The notes beneath the pieces are model-generated. The model did no database searches and was not told the DNA's origin. It was given only the letters and a program-made list of their open reading frames with translations. The translations under genes were made by a program, and so were the position numbers. From the NCBI GenBank assembly GCA_017547975.1, contig JAFYNU010000004.1:1-6009 (forward strand): DNA of 6,009 bases, in the 5' to 3' direction. The DNA comes from Clostridia bacterium (GTDB lineage Bacteria; Bacillota; Clostridia; Oscillospirales; QAMX01). This document shows positions 4,929-6,009 of the stretch, piece after piece (positions within the stretch are counted from its first letter, which is position 1; every line of letters begins with the position of its first letter).

Positions 4929-6009
4929 ATGAATAAATCGAAGAGGGGTAACCCTCGATCGCTTTTGGGAGGGTTTTTATCCAACCGTCTTTCATATTTG
5001 GCACTGTTTGCGATCGTTACCCTGGCCATTATCATTTACATGGTATCGGGACAGTCGGTTTACGTTGTCAAGTGCGATGATCAGTACCATCTTTACACCG
5101 GCCTCCGGGCCGATGGGGAGGAAGTGCTGGAGCATTTGGGAATCGAACTGGATCGTCACGACCAGGTAACGCAAAAAGACGGCGATATCCTTTCCAGAAT
5201 TGACGTGACCCGGGCCTACACGGTCACCCTCCAGGTGGACGGCGGAAGCCGAACCGTGTACACCGTGGGCGAAAGCGTCAACACCATCCTTCAGCGTGAG
5301 GGAGTGGAACTCGGCACCTACGATGCGGTGTCCCCCGAAGGGGAGGACATTCCCCGGGCAGGCAGCAGTATTGTTGTCAGCCGCGGCACCGTGGAGTATG
5401 AGGAAGAGAGCGTCCGCATTCCCTATCACAAAGTGAAGGTGGAATCCAATGACTACTACGTGGGAACCACCATCAAAACCACCGACGGCAAAGAGGGCGA
5501 AGCCATCAACAAGTATGCCCTGATTTACCGGGATGGGGAGTTGGTTTCCCGGGAACTGGTTTCCAAAACCGTGGTAACCGAAGCGGAGGATGCCTACTAC
5601 ATCGTGGGTACCCAGGCGGGTGCGGAAAGCTCGGTGAAGGCCAAGCTGACCATCAAATCCACCGAGGTGGAAAAGGAAAGCGAGACCACTACCAAGAAGC
5701 CTTCTTCCTCGTCCTCTTCCTCCTCAAGCAATAAGAAACCCAGTTCCTCTTCCTCTTCCTCAAGCAACAAAAAGCCCAGCTCCTCCTCGTCGTCCTCATC
5801 CTCTTCCGGCTCCTCCAGCTCCAACCTGGGTGGTTCAACCGGATTTGGCGGACAGAAGGGTACCATCACCGTCACCGAAAACGGAGACGGCACCGGTACC
5901 GTCACCACGGTGGGGGGCAAGACCTACAAGTACAAAAAGGCCTGGCTCATGACCGCCACCGCCTTCAGCCACAAGCAGACCGCCCTGGGAGTAACACCCG
6001 GTTGGGGTA
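4929..6009 (+). CDS. Membrane-anchored DUF348-G5-3D cell-wall protein (YabE/Rpf-like), 3' end outside window
   Basis: The frame is open from the ATG at 4929 (GGAGG seven bases upstream) to the window end, giving 360 residues. A basic N-terminus (KSKRGNPR) precedes one hydrophobic segment at about 21-40, which works as a signal-anchor. Two DUF348 repeats follow at about 42-90 and 95-151. A G5 domain at about 154-229 carries 'VGTTIKTTDGKEGEAINKYALIYRDGE' and ends 'YYIVGT'. A Ser-rich linker spans 259-298. 'AWLMTATAFSHKQTALGVTPGWG' at the end is the start of a 3D domain, the double-psi barrel of lytic transglycosylase-like hydrolases; its catalytic aspartates lie beyond the window. By analogy with B. 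subtilis YabE and resuscitation-promoting factors it acts outside the cell on peptidoglycan. The domain order is clear; the enzymatic activity cannot be tested here because the domain is cut. Confidence 0.9.
   Translation, partial: MNKSKRGNPRSLLGGFLSNRLSYLALFAIVTLAIIIYMVSGQSVYVVKCDDQYHLYTGLRADGEEVLEHLGIELDRHDQVTQKDGDILSRIDVTRAYTVTLQVDGGSRTVYTVGESVNTILQREGVELGTYDAVSPEGEDIPRAGSSIVVSRGTVEYEEESVRIPYHKVKVESNDYYVGTTIKTTDGKEGEAINKYALIYRDGELVSRELVSKTVVTEAEDAYYIVGTQAGAESSVKAKLTIKSTEVEKESETTTKKPSSSSSSSSSNKKPSSSSSSSSNKKPSSSSSSSSSSGSSSSNLGGSTGFGGQKGTITVTENGDGTGTVTTVGGKTYKYKKAWLMTATAFSHKQTALGVTPGWG
5703..5822 (+). repeat. Ser-rich linker with 36-base (12-codon) imperfect tandem repeat
   Basis: This stretch encodes nine, eight and ten serines in blocks separated by NKKP, then Gly and four more serines. 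The segment 5721-5749 recurs at 5757-5785, exactly 36 bases later, with four differences in 29, all in third codon positions and all synonymous (AAT/AAC, AAG/AAA, AAA/AAG, AGT/AGC). It forms a flexible extracellular spacer between the G5 and 3D domains, with basic Lys-Lys-Pro nodes. Confidence 0.85.

Noticed and set aside
5597..5920. Minus-strand frame rich in Glu and Leu
   Set aside because: It is the reverse complement of the TCC/TCT-rich serine linker, so the acidic low-complexity tract is a by-product.

Overview
The window reads as chromosomal DNA from a Gram-positive anaerobe of the Clostridia, most likely a GC-rich Oscillospirales (Ruminococcaceae-like) bacterium. The grounds are strong AGGAGG-type ribosome binding sites, near-consensus sigma-A promoters, U-tract terminators, an rplM-rpsI pair with an L13 beginning MSTYMAK, a GlpA-like / GlpB-like / DUF1667 flavoprotein trio of the kind found in Clostridia and Thermotogae, and a membrane-anchored DUF348-G5-3D cell-wall protein. 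The lineage is inferred from gene content and was not checked by database search. All recognised genes lie on the + strand. No transposon, CRISPR array, tRNA or rRNA is visible.

Layout. (1) 1-574 is the C-terminal half of a MATE-type multidrug exporter, cut by the window edge. (2) 580-3524 is a self-contained transcription unit. It has a perfect TTGACA-N17-TATAAT promoter and a roughly 97-nt leader that ends in a strong intrinsic terminator before the first gene. Three tightly packed genes follow: a GlpA-like FAD enzyme with a C-terminal BFD-type [2Fe-2S] domain, a GlpB-like FAD/NAD(P) oxidoreductase, and a small DUF1667 protein with a four-cysteine cluster. A second terminator closes the unit. 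(3) 3525-4693 is the rplM-rpsI ribosomal protein operon, with an extended -10 promoter, a short leader and a 3' terminator; four helically spaced AAACGRG repeats lie upstream of its promoter. (4) 4752-6009 holds a candidate promoter, a roughly 140-nt leader of unknown type with several complementary segments, and a secreted or membrane-anchored cell-wall protein (TM, two DUF348, G5, Ser-rich linker, start of a 3D domain) that runs off the window end.

How the genes work together. The glp-like trio probably forms a soluble or peripheral dehydrogenase complex. The GlpA-like subunit would oxidise glycerol-3-phosphate (or a related hydroxy/amino substrate), and electrons would pass through the [2Fe-2S] centre and the DUF1667 metal site to the GlpB-like NAD(P)/FAD subunit. 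The leader terminator suggests control by antitermination, as the G3P-responsive protein GlpP does in Bacillus; no glpP or glpK lies in the window. The ribosomal operon and the cell-wall gene are independent units.

The most interesting parts are regulatory: the attenuator in front of the GlpA-like gene, the unidentified structured leader in front of the G5/3D gene, and the phased repeats upstream of rplM.
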